Source: Prorocentrum cordatum (Eukaryota > Sar > Dinophyceae > Prorocentrales > Prorocentraceae). Taken from it: DNA of 64,000 bases. The position numbers and the translations under genes were made by a program. Below, piece by piece: positions 21,573 to 32,701 of the stretch. Location: positions 1,008,111-1,072,110 of the forward strand of contig CAUYUJ010014327.1 of the NCBI GenBank assembly GCA_963575745.1. The letters are read 5' to 3'. Below the pieces are notes generated by a model. The model was not told the DNA's origin. It searched no databases and saw nothing but the letters and a program-made list of their open reading frames with translations. Numbering within the stretch: position 1 is the stretch's first letter; the number at the start of each line of letters is the position of its first letter.

Positions 21573-21916
21573 CTGAAAGCTGGCCTGCAGGGGGCCGGGG
21601 CGGCCAAGAAGGAAGGACGGCAGAGCGGCGGGCGGGCTCAGCGCGCACACTTTTTTTTTTGTCAGATCGGCGGCGAGCTGGGCTCCAGCAGGGCAGGGGT
21701 GCGGGAGCAGGGGCACGGCCAACTCTACAGGGGCCCCGCAAGGAGCACACACACAGGTGCAATCCCAGGGATTGCCCCATCTCTCCGCACAGTTTCTGGG
21801 CTTCCCTCGTCCCGCCCGCTTCCCATCTTCTCCTGCGTCTCTCCTGGGAGTCGACGATCAGCTGTGCCTGTGCGTGTGTGTGATTTTTCCCCTCCTGGCC
21901 AATGAATGACATGAGC

Positions 21917-22075
21917 ATCAAAATTCTCAGCACTGCGCGGCTTCCTCGGAGCGGCGCTGGAACCCCCTCCCTGGCGCGCGGCGCTCGCCGGGGGCGGTGC
22001 CGGAGGCACCGCCGGGGGGCTCCCACGCCGATCCGAGAAAAACCCGCGCGGAGCTCCAAGCTCGTAGCTGTCTGT
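21917..22075. mobile_element. Element B, diverged copy
   Basis: Core GGAGGCACCGCCGGGGGG and arms related to the B family (GCGCGGCTTCCTCGGAGCGG left, CCGATCCGAGAAAAACCCGC right). Confidence 0.55.
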
Positions 22076-22261
22076 TCCCCGAGGGAGGGCCGCGGACGGC
22101 ACGAGCGCCCCCCGAGCGTGCAGCACTTCTTGGGACGTGCCGGGGGCGGGCTCAAGTCCGCCGACCCTGCCGCGTGTGGAGAGGCGCGTCCGTCTGAGCC
22201 GTCGTCGCCGCCGCTCCCCCCTCCCCGCCCCTTCCCTGGGCCCTCCTCTGCAAAGGAAAAA

Positions 22262-22432
22262 AAAACGCGGCGTAAACAAAAACTTTTGGCGCTCCGCGCG
22301 GAGTTCTTGGATCTGCGCTGGGCCCCCCTCCCTGGCGCGCTTGGAGGCGCCGCCGCGGGGGCCGGATCCAAAAAATCCGCGCGGAGCGCCAAAACTTTCT
22401 GTTCATGCCGATTTTTCTTCTTCGGCTCAAGC
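22262..22432. mobile_element. Element B, copy 4 (foldback)
   Basis: CTCCGCGCGGAGTTCTTGG left arm, AAAATCCGCGCGGAGCGCC right arm, outer GGCGTAAACAAAAACTTTTG and CAAAACTTTCTGTTCATG. Confidence 0.8.
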
Positions 22433-23185
22433 GTTCCAGCCAGAGGGAAATCGAGCAGCGTCGCAACCGAGACGAAGGGAAGCCCATTCCGTGTGATCCC
22501 TCCCCCTCTGGGGCAGGGGGGGGCACGGGGGTGTGGGGGCGGGGTCCTGGGAGAGGTGTAGGGGGGTCTGGGGGGGGGTGGGGGTTGTGACCCCCGCACC
22601 CAGGGGGGAGCACCCCTCCCTGGGATAAGCTTTCGGCTCCGGGGCGTGAGCGTCGTCGTCTTCGTCGTCGTCGTGGTCGTCGTCGTCGTCGTCGTCGTCG
22701 TAGTCGTCCTCCCTCAGAGTCGGAGGCACCAGCCGTGAGGCCTTTCGCAGTAGAGCGCAACAGGCCAGCGCAATAGAGCGGGGGGTCTGACCGCGCCTCG
22801 CGATGTGAGGCTGCGCCGCAGGGAGGGGCTGGGCCGTCGGGCCTCGAGGGGGGGGGGGGCCCGTTCGAGCGGGGGCCCCAATCCGACAACGCGCACCCAT
22901 GGCCCTTCGGGAAGTCCACCCCCATCAATCGGGGGGTCGTATAGGCATGGCTGCTAGTTGCGAGTGGTCAGGTCATGACCAGGGGAGAGGCAGCAAACTA
23001 GCTGAAACAATAAGAAAAGAAAAGCCGAAAGGCTGCATAAACAGAGACTCTCAGAAGTCCGCCCGGATTCAGGGTAGCGGCGCTGGTCCGCTCCCGTGCC
23101 CGCGACTGTCCGTGCTGCTCCTCGTATACGAATGCAGCTAGCTTTCCTGGCGCTGGGAGCTACAATGTATCAATCGACAGGATCA
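22433..23185. other. Stretch without recognised gene
   Basis: Holds a (GTC)n run at 22651-22712 and G/C runs. No coding evidence. Confidence 0.4.
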
Positions 23186-23189
23186 GCGT

Positions 23190-23378
23190 TTTTTGATTCG
23201 GCGTTCCGACATTGGGCAGAAGGGGGGGAGTCTGACTCGTGACCTCAACCTGATGCGCCTGTTTGCAACGGTGCGCCCCATGGGGGAGACTCCGCCTGCT
23301 CGAGACCAGCGCCAAAACACAGCCAAGATCTACTCCATGGGGGGTCGAAGGCCCGCGCCGATCGGCAAAACGAAGCGC
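23190..23378. mobile_element. Element H, copy 1
   Basis: Shares GGCGTTCCGACA, GGTGCGCCCC-type, GGGGGAGACTCCGCC, CAAGATCTACTCCA and CCCGCGCCGATCGGCAAAAC with 58405-58610. The ends (GTTCCGACATTGGGC and the complement of GCCGATCGGCAAAAC) are weakly inverted. Confidence 0.65.
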
Positions 23379-23387
23379 GCGCCACTG

Positions 23388-23560
23388 CTCGCAGAGTAAC
23401 CGCTCGCAGATGGCCTGCGTCCGCCGAGGGAGAGATGCGCGATCCATGGCGTCCGCGGCAGATGCCGGTCTTCGTCGGACGCTTGCGAGTCGGCACCTGG
23501 CGAGTCGTGGAACGATCTCGGTGAATCCAGGAGGGGTCCTCGTGGCAATTCCCGAACCGC
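23388..23560. mobile_element. Element G, copy 2
   Basis: Left CTCGCAGAGTAACCGCTCGC and right TTGCGAGTCGGCACCTGGCG then CGAGTCGTGGAACG are inverted-related. It abuts element H copy 1. Confidence 0.65.
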
Positions 23561-23969
23561 TCGTTCGGCACGACCCTCGCCCCCTCCGTCCCCAGGCCGT
23601 CCCCAGGGCCCAGCCAGGCCAGGAGGAGGATTAGAAGGAGCGGCGGGGTGGGAGGAGGAGGAGCAGGGGGAGAAGGAGGATGAGGAGGAGGAGAAGGGAG
23701 GAGGGAGGAGGAGGAGCGGGAAAAGGGGAGGGAAAGCCCCCCCCCCACGCCGTTTCCCGCACCCCCCGGGGCCGTGTGTTCTCGGCTCGCGCGGTGGAGC
23801 CCTGGAGGCGTCCCGACCCCGACTTTGGGACCGCTCGGGCGGAGCTTGGAGGAAACATTGGAGGCGCCAAGGATATACGTTTAACAGCTCGAGCCCCCCC
23901 ACCCCCCGGCAAGCCCCCCCCAGGGCTCCCTCCCTGGCCGACGCCCTCCCCTCCGCCCTCTTGTTTGAT
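23561..23969. other. Purine-rich stretch, no gene
   Basis: AGGAGG-rich at 23620-23730, then C-rich. No gene supported. Confidence 0.5.
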
Positions 23970-24120
23970 TTCAGACGCCAGGGGAGGGGAAAAGACAGCC
24001 AAACATCCCGAAAAAGAGTCAGAAAGTATTCAACAACAGGCCAACAATAGTCGAGACATCGTCACCTGACTGTTTCTGGGCTGTTCTTGAATATGCCGCC
24101 TGTAGAGGGGCTGGCCCGAC
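23970..24120. mobile_element. Element A, copy 5 (left end decayed)
   Basis: Right end GGGGCTGGCCCGAC with TTAA outside and the family's CTGTAGAGG. Interior ATAGTCGAGACATCGTC fits; the left terminal repeat is not recognisable, so that limit is approximate. Confidence 0.6.
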
Positions 24121-25090
24121 TTAACCTTAGACTCCCGCTGAGCCGTTCTCTGACAGTGGCCGGAACTACGCCAGAGCCCCCTGGGGAGGTCGAAGACTGT
24201 CCATAACCCTCCGTCGCGATTTCTGTTCACGACGCGGGGGGGTCTTCATTCAGGGGACCTTGTCTGTCCCATCGTACCGCCATCCACATCGGATCTGCGT
24301 CGAATGCGCGTCGGATCCGCGCTTAATATCGAAGCGCCGAATCCTCGTCGCATGCAAGAAGAGACCGCCGCAGGACGTGCCAGGCCCCGCGAATGTGCAA
24401 CGCAACTCGATCCTCCTCGATCCTGGACCTCCTCGATCCTCATCGACGCTCCTCGATCATGCTCCCGTTATCGACCCCCTCCTCAACTCCCTAAACCCTC
24501 GACCCTCGACCCTCGATCCTCCTCCCCCATTCCATCCTCGATCCACCCTACCTCCTACCCAAACATCGTCTGTCGTGTTGTTGTTTGCTGTTTCACACCG
24601 TAGCTCCCCACTGGACCCCTTCCCAAGAACTGGCTGGTCATCACGAGTAGATTTGCTGGACCGTCCCGGGGTCCAGTGAGGGCCTCATGGAGGCCGAAAA
24701 CTGCCAAAGATCATCGTCGTGGTTTGTTTGTTGCACGACGCGAGGGTGTCGGGGTCACTCCTAGATGTTCGATCTCCCTCTGATTAACCAAAGAAAGACT
24801 CCTAACCCTTGGGGAGGGGACCTGAGTGTAAGATGGCACGTGTCGCGAGGCACAGGACACAAGGGTACCCTTGAGCTGGCAGGGTCGACCTACTGCTCCG
24901 GGCCGACTGTACTTTGCTCCCGATGACCCTCCGACCTCATCCCCGCGCGCCTCGTCGTCGCAGCCGGCCGCGAGCAGCATGGTGCAGCCGGGGTCCTCGC
25001 TGCAGGCGGCCTGGGCGGCGTCCAGCGCCGAGAGGTCGCCTCCGCCGCCCACCCGCTCCTCGCCCGCGCAAGGAGGGTCAGGAGCATCGG
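24121..25090. other. Stretch with repeat Y, copy 2
   Basis: Repeat Y at about 24657-24735 (GGAGGCCGAAAACTGCCAAA). CGATCCTCCTCGATCC-type repeats lie at 24410-24545. No gene supported. Confidence 0.45.
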
Positions 25091-25106
25091 CTTGGTTCAA
25101 GCTCCT

Positions 25107-25247
25107 TCTTCTCCTTCTCCCCCTCCTCTTGCACCTCCTCCTGCTCCTCCTCCTGCTCCTCCTCCCTCCTCCCCCTCCTCCTCCCTCCTCCTCCCTCCTC
25201 CTCCTCCTCCTCCTCCTCCTCCTCCTCCTCCTCCTCCTCCTCCTCTA
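25107..25247. repeat. (CTC)n microsatellite
   Basis: Pyrimidine-rich CTC array. The next 600 bp (25250-25845) contain a pair of related blocks, CATTGAGGGCGGGTCG.. at 25353 and GATTGGGGGCGGTTCC.. at 25435, each followed by a similar CGCGCCCATCCGTTTGA or CGTGCGCATTCGTTTCA block. Confidence 0.85.
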
Positions 25248-25845
25248 TTCCTTCTCCTTATCAAGAACTTTTCCCTGTCGCACCCCGAGGCCAGTTGTTA
25301 GGGCGGGCCCAGCGTTTCGCCTGAGACTTCCTCACACGCGATTTGTTCTCACATTGAGGGCGGGTCGTTTTCAAAATGTGGCTGTCGCTTTAAAGCCGCG
25401 CCCATCCGTTTGAATCATGTGGAAGAGTTTCACGGATTGGGGGCGGTTCCCTTTTCAGCACGTGGCTCTCGCCTTAACGCCGTGCGCATTCGTTTCAAGC
25501 ATTTGCAAACATTCCACGAGTTCCCATGATCAGCGTACAAGGTTTTTATTGGAGAGATTCAAGATTATGAAGGTGCAGCAGCTACGTTGATTCGCGGGGT
25601 TGACCTCCTGGGAAAAAAAAAGCAATATGGCACGATTCACGATCGTCAAAGCGCAACAGTCATGTTGATCCGTGGCGTTAGAATCCCGATAATAATGTGT
25701 TGGCATGCTTCAAGAACTTCGAACGGTTGCCTTCCAACGAAGCGCTTCCATCAATGGAATTGAACCGTTATAGGGGCATGTGAAAAGGGAGCTTGGAGGG
25801 AGGGTTCCTTCCAACATCGTTGATGGCCCTTGGGTTTACATTGGT

Positions 25846-25962
25846 CCTCCTCCACCTCCTCCTCCTCTTCCTCCTCCTCCCCCTCCTTCAACATACTCCT
25901 CCCTCTCTTCTCCTCCCTGTTCCTCCTCCTCCTTCCTCCATCCTCCTCCTCTCGTGTTGCGG
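25846..25962. repeat. (CTC)n microsatellite
   Basis: Interrupted CTC array. Confidence 0.9.
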
Positions 25963-25964
25963 AG

Positions 25965-27980
25965 AATCAGGAAGCGGACGAGGAAGAGGAGAAGGCGGAG
26001 GCGGATTCGTGCCGCTGGGCTGGTCTGCCACGAAATATCAGTCCTCTCGGCCTCCAGGGGCCGAGCTCCCGTCGAGCTCGGCACCAGCGGAAACACTGGA
26101 AGACGAATATACACCAGCGCGAGGAAGGTCCAAGCAGAGGCCAACGCGGCACTCGGCAAACGAAGGCAAGTGCAGGAAGCACGGTGCAAGAAGACGGACT
26201 GATGAAAAACACGGACCACGCTGTTGGCCTCAGCATCTAACCAAGCCGAATCTAGCATGGGGTGCCTGCCAACGAGGATCTCCTCCAAGTGGCTCTGAAC
26301 GTTTCGAGGGTCAGCTGGCTGGCCGCAACACTTCTGGCCGCGGTACCTAACACGGTTCCCTGTCGCGAGCGCCTTGCACAAAAGGCAAACGCACACGATG
26401 CCTCCGCCAGAAAACCAACTCGGTGAACCTGTGCTCGAGATTCTGGAGCGCGTCAGCATCGAGCTTGCTGTTTTGGGCGCAGGCCAGAATACTGCGTGGC
26501 CACACCCCCCCGCCGCGCTCTCACGCAGTGGTTGCCAGGCCAGACGGCAGCGCAACCACCGTGTGAGAGGGGGGACGGGGGCACAGGGCCCCCCGGTGGC
26601 TCTGGACAGATCAACCTGGCCGCCAACTGACAAACGGCCTCGGTGACCTCCAGGCACACAGCAAACCGCTCCGGCTGCTCGGGGGAGGGGCCTCTCGTAG
26701 GCCCACGCGCCCAACTCATCATACCGGTCTGCCGGATGGCTACCATCCTGCCAAACGAACGATAACCGTCACCAGCTGCGGGCTCCTCCAACATGTGGTC
26801 CCCGACCTGTTACGTGGGCCCCGTCTGAGAGTCGGAGGTTCAGCAGACGCACCGTCGCGAACCCGCTGATGAGATCAGTGGGGGGACGGGGGGAGAGAGG
26901 GCGGCGTGGGCGCGCCCCATCTCCTGCCAAGGGTCAGGAACTGACAAATGACTCCAGCCCGTCCGAAACAACACCCTGACCGTAGATCGCACGCACGCCC
27001 CCCCCCCCGTCCATGAACAAGCGCCCAGTCAAGGTAGAATCATCGCGCTCTGGTTCGCAACGACGCTTGCAATTCGTTCGGAACTGCTTCGACGGGAGGA
27101 GATATCCCCGAAATGAGTGAACCGCCCCAAGGCGCGCGCAATTCTGTCCGCGTCGGACACGTCGCCCCACCCAGTGGGCCGGCGCTTCAAGTTGGCCCAG
27201 CAACGCCCCCCTCAAAACCTGGAAAGGGCCTGTGCGAGCACCGCCACAACGGGTGGCAAATGGCACTGGGCTCCAACCCGCGCGCGGCGCGCAGCAGGTC
27301 GGGCCTGCTCTCGCACCCTGGCCCGCGGGGCCCAGCAGATCAAGCCTCGGATGGTCCCCGCCCCGAAGGCCGCGACACCCCTAAAGTCCAACTGCCCCGG
27401 GACCTCGCCCGGAATCTCCCGAGGGACCTTCCCAGTCCGATCCGCCCGTGGTCCGAGGCGTCGCGATCCGCGCGCCCGTGGATTCTGCCAGGCAGGGCCC
27501 CCGCGGCAGACGAATCCTCGGCATGGCGTCCCAGACAGCCTCTGCGCAGGGCTGACCTCTCAACATCCTGCTGGAAACGCATCGAAGTTTGCACTTGTTT
27601 GACTCCTCGCTTGCCGGCGGGGCGGTCTCCACCCGCCGCGCGGTCGACGCCTCGGCCGACAGCAGACACGCGCGCCCACCCCCCCCCAACACAACATAAA
27701 AACCAAGGAAGAAAATGCACCCAAGTCGGCGCGCGCCACCCCCGCATCAGCAGCGAGGGAGGAGGCCAAGGCCGCCTTTGCCACAGCGATGGCGCAGCCA
27801 AGGCTCGCTCTGAACGCTGCCCCGCGGACCGAACGCACCTCCGAGCGACGCGCAGGCGACCGCATTCACAGAACGGCCACGCGACAGGGCGTCGCCACGA
27901 GCATCGACTCGGAGCGAGGCCGACCTCGGCAACCTGAGCCTTCCCAGAGCTGCGACCGCGGAAACTCCGAGGACCCCTAA
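25965..27980 (-). other. Open minus-strand stretch, unidentified
   Basis: Several minus-strand frames of 100-290 codons with mixed composition, for example 26714-25836 (first two thirds before the CTC array) and 27266-26934. None shows a motif I can name, and frames change repeatedly. Downstream of the weak SL match at 30.8 kb it could be decayed retroposed or retroelement DNA. Confidence 0.25.
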
Positions 27981-27984
27981 AACT

Positions 27985-28212
27985 TGGGCGCCCGAGTTAT
28001 CCGGGGTAACTCGGGTCCGGGGTAACTCGGGCTTGGATTCCCGAAAAAACGAACCCGAATTAGCCCTGACCCGAAATGCCTCTGATGATTTGGGGCTCTG
28101 GACGCCCGAATTATCCGGGGTAACTCGGGTCCAGGGTAACTCGGGTTCGGATTCCCGAAAAACGAACCCGAGTTAGCCCTGACCCGAATTACCCCTGATG
28201 ACTCGGGGCTCT
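27985..28212. repeat. 114-bp tandem duplication
   Basis: Two units beginning CCCGAGTTATCCGGGGTAAC at 27991 and CCCGAATTATCCGGGGTAAC at 28105. Each contains short GGGTAACTCGGGT subrepeats and TTCCCGAAAAA. Confidence 0.85.
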
Positions 28213-28214
28213 GA

Positions 28215-29300
28215 AAAACCTGCTGCGCAAGGCCATGTGAAGAGCCGAGCAGCAGGCCGCGTGGCAGATCCCAGCAATCTGCATGGGGAAGCCCAACCGT
28301 CTGCAGCGCTGAGAGAGGCGATCCAGATCGACAAGCTCGTAGACCTTGAGAAGATAGATGGAACACAGATCTGTCCCCACCGCTGCTCACTCAAACTCCC
28401 AAACGCCATGCTGGGGCTGGGCGCCAGAACCCGCGGCGAAAACATCGCGGCTGTTTTTGGTCTCCGGCGAACGAAAACAAGGGGCCCAATGGGGCGGTGC
28501 CCCCCGTCGGGCTTCGGAAGCGCAATGAGCGCGATAGCCCGCGTCTGGCCAGGCAGCAGCCCCTAGCGTTCGAAGGCAGCGATCATTCGAGCGAGGGCGA
28601 CCAGGACCTGCTCCGAGAGGCGCTGAAGTGCCCAACTTGAAACCCACCAACCGACGCGGCTGCGCGCGCTGGGGAAAGACCTGGAGACTCTGCGCAACCG
28701 GTCGGGCGCAAGGTAAGGCTTCGCCTCCGGGGCCAGGAAGAATCCTCTTGGGGGCGGGCCAGGCACACTCCCATCGGCTCCCCAGAACCAGAAATGGCGG
28801 GCCCACTCGCGAGGAGGCTCTCAGGATCCGAAACAGCTTCACCATTCGCACGAAGGGTAGGGGACGGGACCCACCCCGGGGCCCCCCGAACAGACCCGCG
28901 AGTGCGACGAGCCCCAGACTCGACGCTTGGTCCGAAGCCACGTAAACCACTTTGGTATCCTCAGCGCGAGCACTACTCGACCTCCGATTGGACCATCGAG
29001 GCCAGCGCGCGCAGCCCGCCGGCAACGATGGGGGAGGGGCGAGCTTCGCCGCACAGTGTCCCCCCACTTGGTGGGGGGGTGAGAGAAAACTGCGCAGCCG
29101 TCTGAGACAGGTGGCGGCTGCGAGCAGAGCACTGACGACCCTGCTTACCTGACCGATGTTGCTCGTTGCCACGCCCAGCGCAGCGCGGGGGCGAGGGCGC
29201 AAGGAGTCTCGACTTCCAGCGGACCAGGGGCATTGGCATGGAGCTGCGGCCAGAGAGGGCACCAGCTGCCCGGCCACCTGAACTGCGAAGCCAGATGTCG
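28215..29300 (-). other. Open minus-strand stretch, unidentified
   Basis: A 296-codon minus-strand frame (29277-28387) covers most of this. It includes VVYVASDQASSLGLVALAGL near residue 110, with ordinary amino-acid composition, but I recognise no domain. It may be decayed mobile-element coding DNA. Confidence 0.25.
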
Positions 29301-29302
29301 GC

Positions 29303-29463
29303 GGTGGACAAACCTCCCTTTAGCAAACCTCCCCTTAGTGAAAACGGCCTGGGACCGAAACCGACGGACCTGGACCCGCAAAAATGACGGCCGCGACGCC
29401 CTCTCGCGAACCGAAGACGGCCAATTCCTTAATCGACGTGTCAGGGTAGGAGGTCTATCCACC
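29303..29463. mobile_element. Element L, copy 1
   Basis: GGTGGACAAACCTCC left and GGAGGTCTATCCACC right are inverted. About 160 bp. The interior (GAAAACGGCCTGGGACCGA, AATCGACGTGTCA) matches 33140-33293 closely. Confidence 0.8.
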
Positions 29464-29592
29464 TCCGAAGATGCGGAGTGATGGAAACTCAGCTGGCTTT
29501 TTCTGCCGAGCGACGCTGACCCAATGGCGCTGCGCTCGCCTGCCCCTGCTGCCGCGACGCGACATCTTGACTTGCAACACATCCTCAGACTC

Positions 29593-29760
29593 CTGGCCGG
29601 CAACGTCGGCCCCGTCATGGCAGAAGATCTCCAATAGGGGGCCGCATGCGAACCCTCCCCCACCCTCCCCCTCAGAAATCGTGGGGGGGTAGGGGTAGGG
29701 TTCGCATGCGGCCCCCTACTGGCCAGCAACGTCGGCCCAATCATGGCAGAAAATCTCCAA
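29593..29760. repeat. Palindrome between 42-bp direct repeats
   Basis: An 84-bp inverted-repeat block (29635-29718; arms TAGGGGGCCGCATGCGAACC and complement) is flanked with no spacer by a 42-bp direct repeat (29593-29634 and 29719-29760), 38 of 42 identical. The inserted length is 126 bp, a multiple of three, and minus-strand frames stay open through it. Confidence 0.85.
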
Positions 29761-30386
29761 GTTGAACTGAGTCAGATCGGTGTCCCCCAGCTCTGGAGCC
29801 ATCAAAATCCCCCGGCGGCCAACTTGCCCGCGAGGCCCCCACTCCCGAAGGGCCTGGGGGCAAGGCCCCGCGGGGCCGGGGGTCGGGAGGAAGAGGGCGC
29901 CGGCGGAAGCGGAGGGCCTGGAGGCAAGGGGGCCGAGAGTGGGGAGCGAGGGCAACGGGGCCCCGCGCGGCTGCATCCGCCTCTCTCCGATCAAAGCAGC
30001 GCTGCGGGTCGCCCACGCCTGCCTGGCACAGGCAAGGAAGGATCTGTACGGTGTATCACGAGCAGCGCCACGGCAGGTTCCCCTACACGCGGTCTGGACA
30101 CGCAGACTGGGCTCCGAGCTTGGAAGGGAGCGCGGACGCCGCGTGCGGGAGGCTCGAGATGAGAGACGGCGCCTAGGACCAAGGGCACCGAGAGGTTCTC
30201 GACGCGCGACGCCGAAGATGTCAATGTGTCCTGCTTGACCCCCCTTGAGGCCAGCACAGTCCTGCAGGCACATACTGACACAATAGGTGCTGGCCTGGTC
30301 AGGAAGGTGCACCAGGGCCCCCGCGGCCGTGCGGGGAATGATGGCGGAACCGGCATCAGGAAAGTAGACGCATATGCGCTGGCGAG
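29761..30386 (-). other. Open minus-strand stretch, unidentified
   Basis: Minus-strand frame 30459-29716 (247 codons) includes ICVYFPDAGSAIIPRTAAG and GHIDIFGVARREP. No domain recognised. Possibly the continuation of the frame at 30704-30387 after a shift. Confidence 0.25.
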
Positions 30387-30704
30387 CTAACATCCCGACC
30401 CGCCGATGGGCCTCCTCGGTGCTCGCCCTCTGGATCGAGGTTCGAGGTAAGCTTTCCAACCGCTTCTCACTCCCAAAGCGGTGGCCTCAGAAAATCTTCT
30501 CGGAGGTGATGAGCCTGTGCTCCTGGCACAGCACCGCGCGAGCCGAGGTACTCCCCCAAAGCGGACGAATACAACTCCAGCTGGTGCAGCTTCCTGGCAC
30601 GATCTCAAAGCCAAGGACTCCGGCTTATCGAAGCCCTCTCGCGCAAGATGCTCAGACGAATTCAGTGGGGCACCCAAGAAATGGGCAGGAAGAGGGGAGC
30701 CCAT
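30387..30704 (-). CDS. Candidate ORF downstream of SL-like relic
   Basis: Unrecognised 105-residue frame starting MGSPLPAHFLGAP. The ATG lies 132 bases downstream (minus strand) of a 22-nt block that matches the dinoflagellate spliced leader at 18 of 22 positions, which is why I chose this start. The second half is Arg-rich and may be out of frame: an overlapping frame gives KLHQLELYSSALGEYLGS, which looks more protein-like. This suggests a frameshifted retroposed mRNA rather than an intact gene. No domain, signal peptide or membrane segment is seen. Confidence 0.2.
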   Translation of the reverse strand: MGSPLPAHFLGAPLNSSEHLAREGFDKPESLALRSCQEAAPAGVVFVRFGGVPRLARCCARSTGSSPPRRFSEATALGVRSGWKAYLEPRSRGRAPRRPIGGSGC

Positions 30705-30835
30705 GAAAGGGAGAGGACTGTGACTGCCGGGCTGGGCTAAAGACTGGGCGGTGCTCTGGCTACAACTGCAGCTCAGACCTGAAAGAGGGGGTGGAATGGC
30801 ACCACCTCCCGTCCCCTCTGAACCAGAACGGCTCA

Positions 30836-30857
30836 CTTACACCAAAATGGCTGCGGA
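30836..30857 (-). other. DinoSL-like relic (weak, 18/22)
   Basis: The minus strand reads CCGCAGCCATTTTGG and then GTGTAAG. It differs from the remembered DinoSL consensus at four positions. It sits immediately after a long pyrimidine tract on that strand, as does the stronger relic at 43176. By uniform-base counting, about 0.005 such matches are expected by chance in this window. Confidence 0.5.
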
Positions 30858-31136
30858 GGAGGAGGGAGGGAGGGAGGGAGGGAGGAAGGGCAGGAGGAGG
30901 AGGAGGAGGGAGAGAGAAGGAGGAGAAGGAGGAGGAGAGAGGAGGAGAACAGAAGAGGCGGAGGAGGAGGAGGAGGAGGAGGAGGAGGAGGAGGAGGAGG
31001 AGGAGGAGGAGGAGGGGGAGGAGGAGGAGGAGGGGGAGAGAGGAGGATCTAGGAGGAGAACTAGGAGAGGGAGGAGGGAAATAGAAAGAGGAGGAGCAGG
31101 AGAGGGGGAGGATGGGGAGGAGGAGGAGAAGGAGGG
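30858..31136. repeat. (GAG)n purine tract
   Basis: GGAGGA array with few pyrimidines. Seen from the minus strand, it is a pyrimidine tract leading into the SL-like relic. Confidence 0.9.
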
Positions 31137-31550
31137 GGGATCAGAGTACACCCAAGATGCATCAGCGATGGTGAAATGCACCTCCCCCAGTCCCCTCTCC
31201 GTCAGTCCCTACAGGCATCCTTTTTCACTGCTCGAAGCGCTACCCTTGAAAAGCGAGCGAGTGGAGCACGAGGAGGTGATGACGATGAGGTGAGCGCGAT
31301 GGGCGAGATCGGGATCGGGATCGGGAGCGTGAAGTTCGCGTAGCGTCGCTTCTCTGGTCCACTGCGCTTTTGAGGGGAAATCCGAAGCTATCTATTACCT
31401 CCTGGGGCCCTGAGACATCGTTCCCCCAGGCGGTGGCTACGGTCGGGACCAAATTGCAGATGCCACCCGAGAGTACACGGAGTCTCTTCCGAGGGCAACC
31501 CGTGCGCTGGACACGGAAGGGGACATGAGACATGACAGACAGGGCACAGG
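31137..31550. other. Stretch without recognised gene
   Basis: Includes GGGATCGGGATCGGGA repeats near 31308. No feature otherwise. Confidence 0.35.
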
Positions 31551-31554
31551 AGTA

Positions 31555-31726
31555 CAGTCAACCCGTAAAGTAAGGATGCGCGATAAGGATGCAAGGCCCT
31601 TAGAAGCCCATTTCGAAGTTTTCGAGCGGGGCGCGGCCAACGAACGTGGCCAAGGATGCAGCGAGGATGCATGGATGCAATGGTACCCTTGGGAAGGTTG
31701 CCCGTCCTTACTATGCGGGTTGACTG
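31555..31726. mobile_element. Element D, copy 2 (TA-flanked)
   Basis: The best D copy. CAGTCAACCCGTAAAGTAAG left, CTTACTATGCGGGTTGACTG right, TA on both sides. Mariner-type ends, no coding capacity. Confidence 0.85.
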
Positions 31727-32069
31727 TACCTCTGATCCCGCAGGGCCGGAGGAGGAGAGGTGCAGAGGAGGAGGCTCCCCCCTTTCGGCGCACGCGTCGT
31801 CCCCTGCTCGTCGCGATCGCTGGCCCCACCGTCGCCGCTGCTGCCCACACCTCGAGCAGTAGGCTGGCTGTCATAGGGGGGGGGGGGACGGGGAAGAGCA
31901 TCTGGAACATGGGCCGGCCCGCCTCCAGGGAACGCAGAGTCCCCGAAGAGACAAAGGGGCGAAACGCAGAGGCCAGGGCAGCCGCCACGGGCAGCGGGCG
32001 CAGTACTCTGCGTCCCTCGAAACACTTCTGGGGCACCTGTGGTCCAGGCGAGGGTACCTGTAGTCTTGA

Positions 32070-32245
32070 GTCGGGCGTGTCCACCTACAGGGGCATTCTC
32101 GACGAAAAATAAAAAATACCCCCCAGATACCGAGAAGGCCCAAAACACCATCAAAAGATAGTCTCCAGACTATTTTTTTACTACTCTTGGGCATCTCTCT
32201 TTTTTTTTTCCGTCGAAAATCCCCCTGTAGGGGGACAGGCCCGAC
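32070..32245. mobile_element. Element A, copy 6 (long ends)
   Basis: GTCGGGCGTGTCCACCTAC left with TTCTCGACGAAAAAT; right GTCGAAAATCCCCCTGTAG and GGCCCGAC. Includes ATAGTCTCCAGACTATTTTT. Confidence 0.85.
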
Positions 32246-32457
32246 GCAACTGTTGTCTGGGAGGGGGTGCACCAGCAGCGCAGTCCAGGGGAGGGGATGC
32301 CTGCGGTCCGGGGGGGGGGGGGGGGACGCCTGCAGTCCGGGGGAGGGGCACCCGCAGCCGGGGCCCCCCCTCGAGGGAGGCGGGCCCTGAGCCCCCGGGG
32401 GCCTTCCCCCCGGGCGCCAGTGCTGCCTGCTCTGCATCCCGGGTCGTCTTCTGCCCT

Positions 32458-32610
32458 GTCGGGCATGTCCTCCCACAGGCGCACTGTGGGAGGGAGGAAA
32501 AAGGGTCAGAGGGGAGCGCCAGAAATCGCCACAACGACTCGAGACATCGTCCCCGGACCATGTTTGGAGGAGTGGGGACTAGATTCCGCCCGTAGAAGGA
32601 CTCGCCCGAC
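32458..32610. mobile_element. Element A, copy 7
   Basis: GTCGGGCATGTCCTCCCAC left, GGACTCGCCCGAC right, interior GAGACATCGTCCCCGGAC. TA flanks are lost. Confidence 0.75.
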
Positions 32611-32701
32611 TCGAGTTTTCTGGCGGCCCCGCGGGGCTCACAGAGGCCCCCCGAGAGCCCGGGACGACGGCCCAAAACCTCGGGGCCGTCGTCGCCCCGA
32701 A

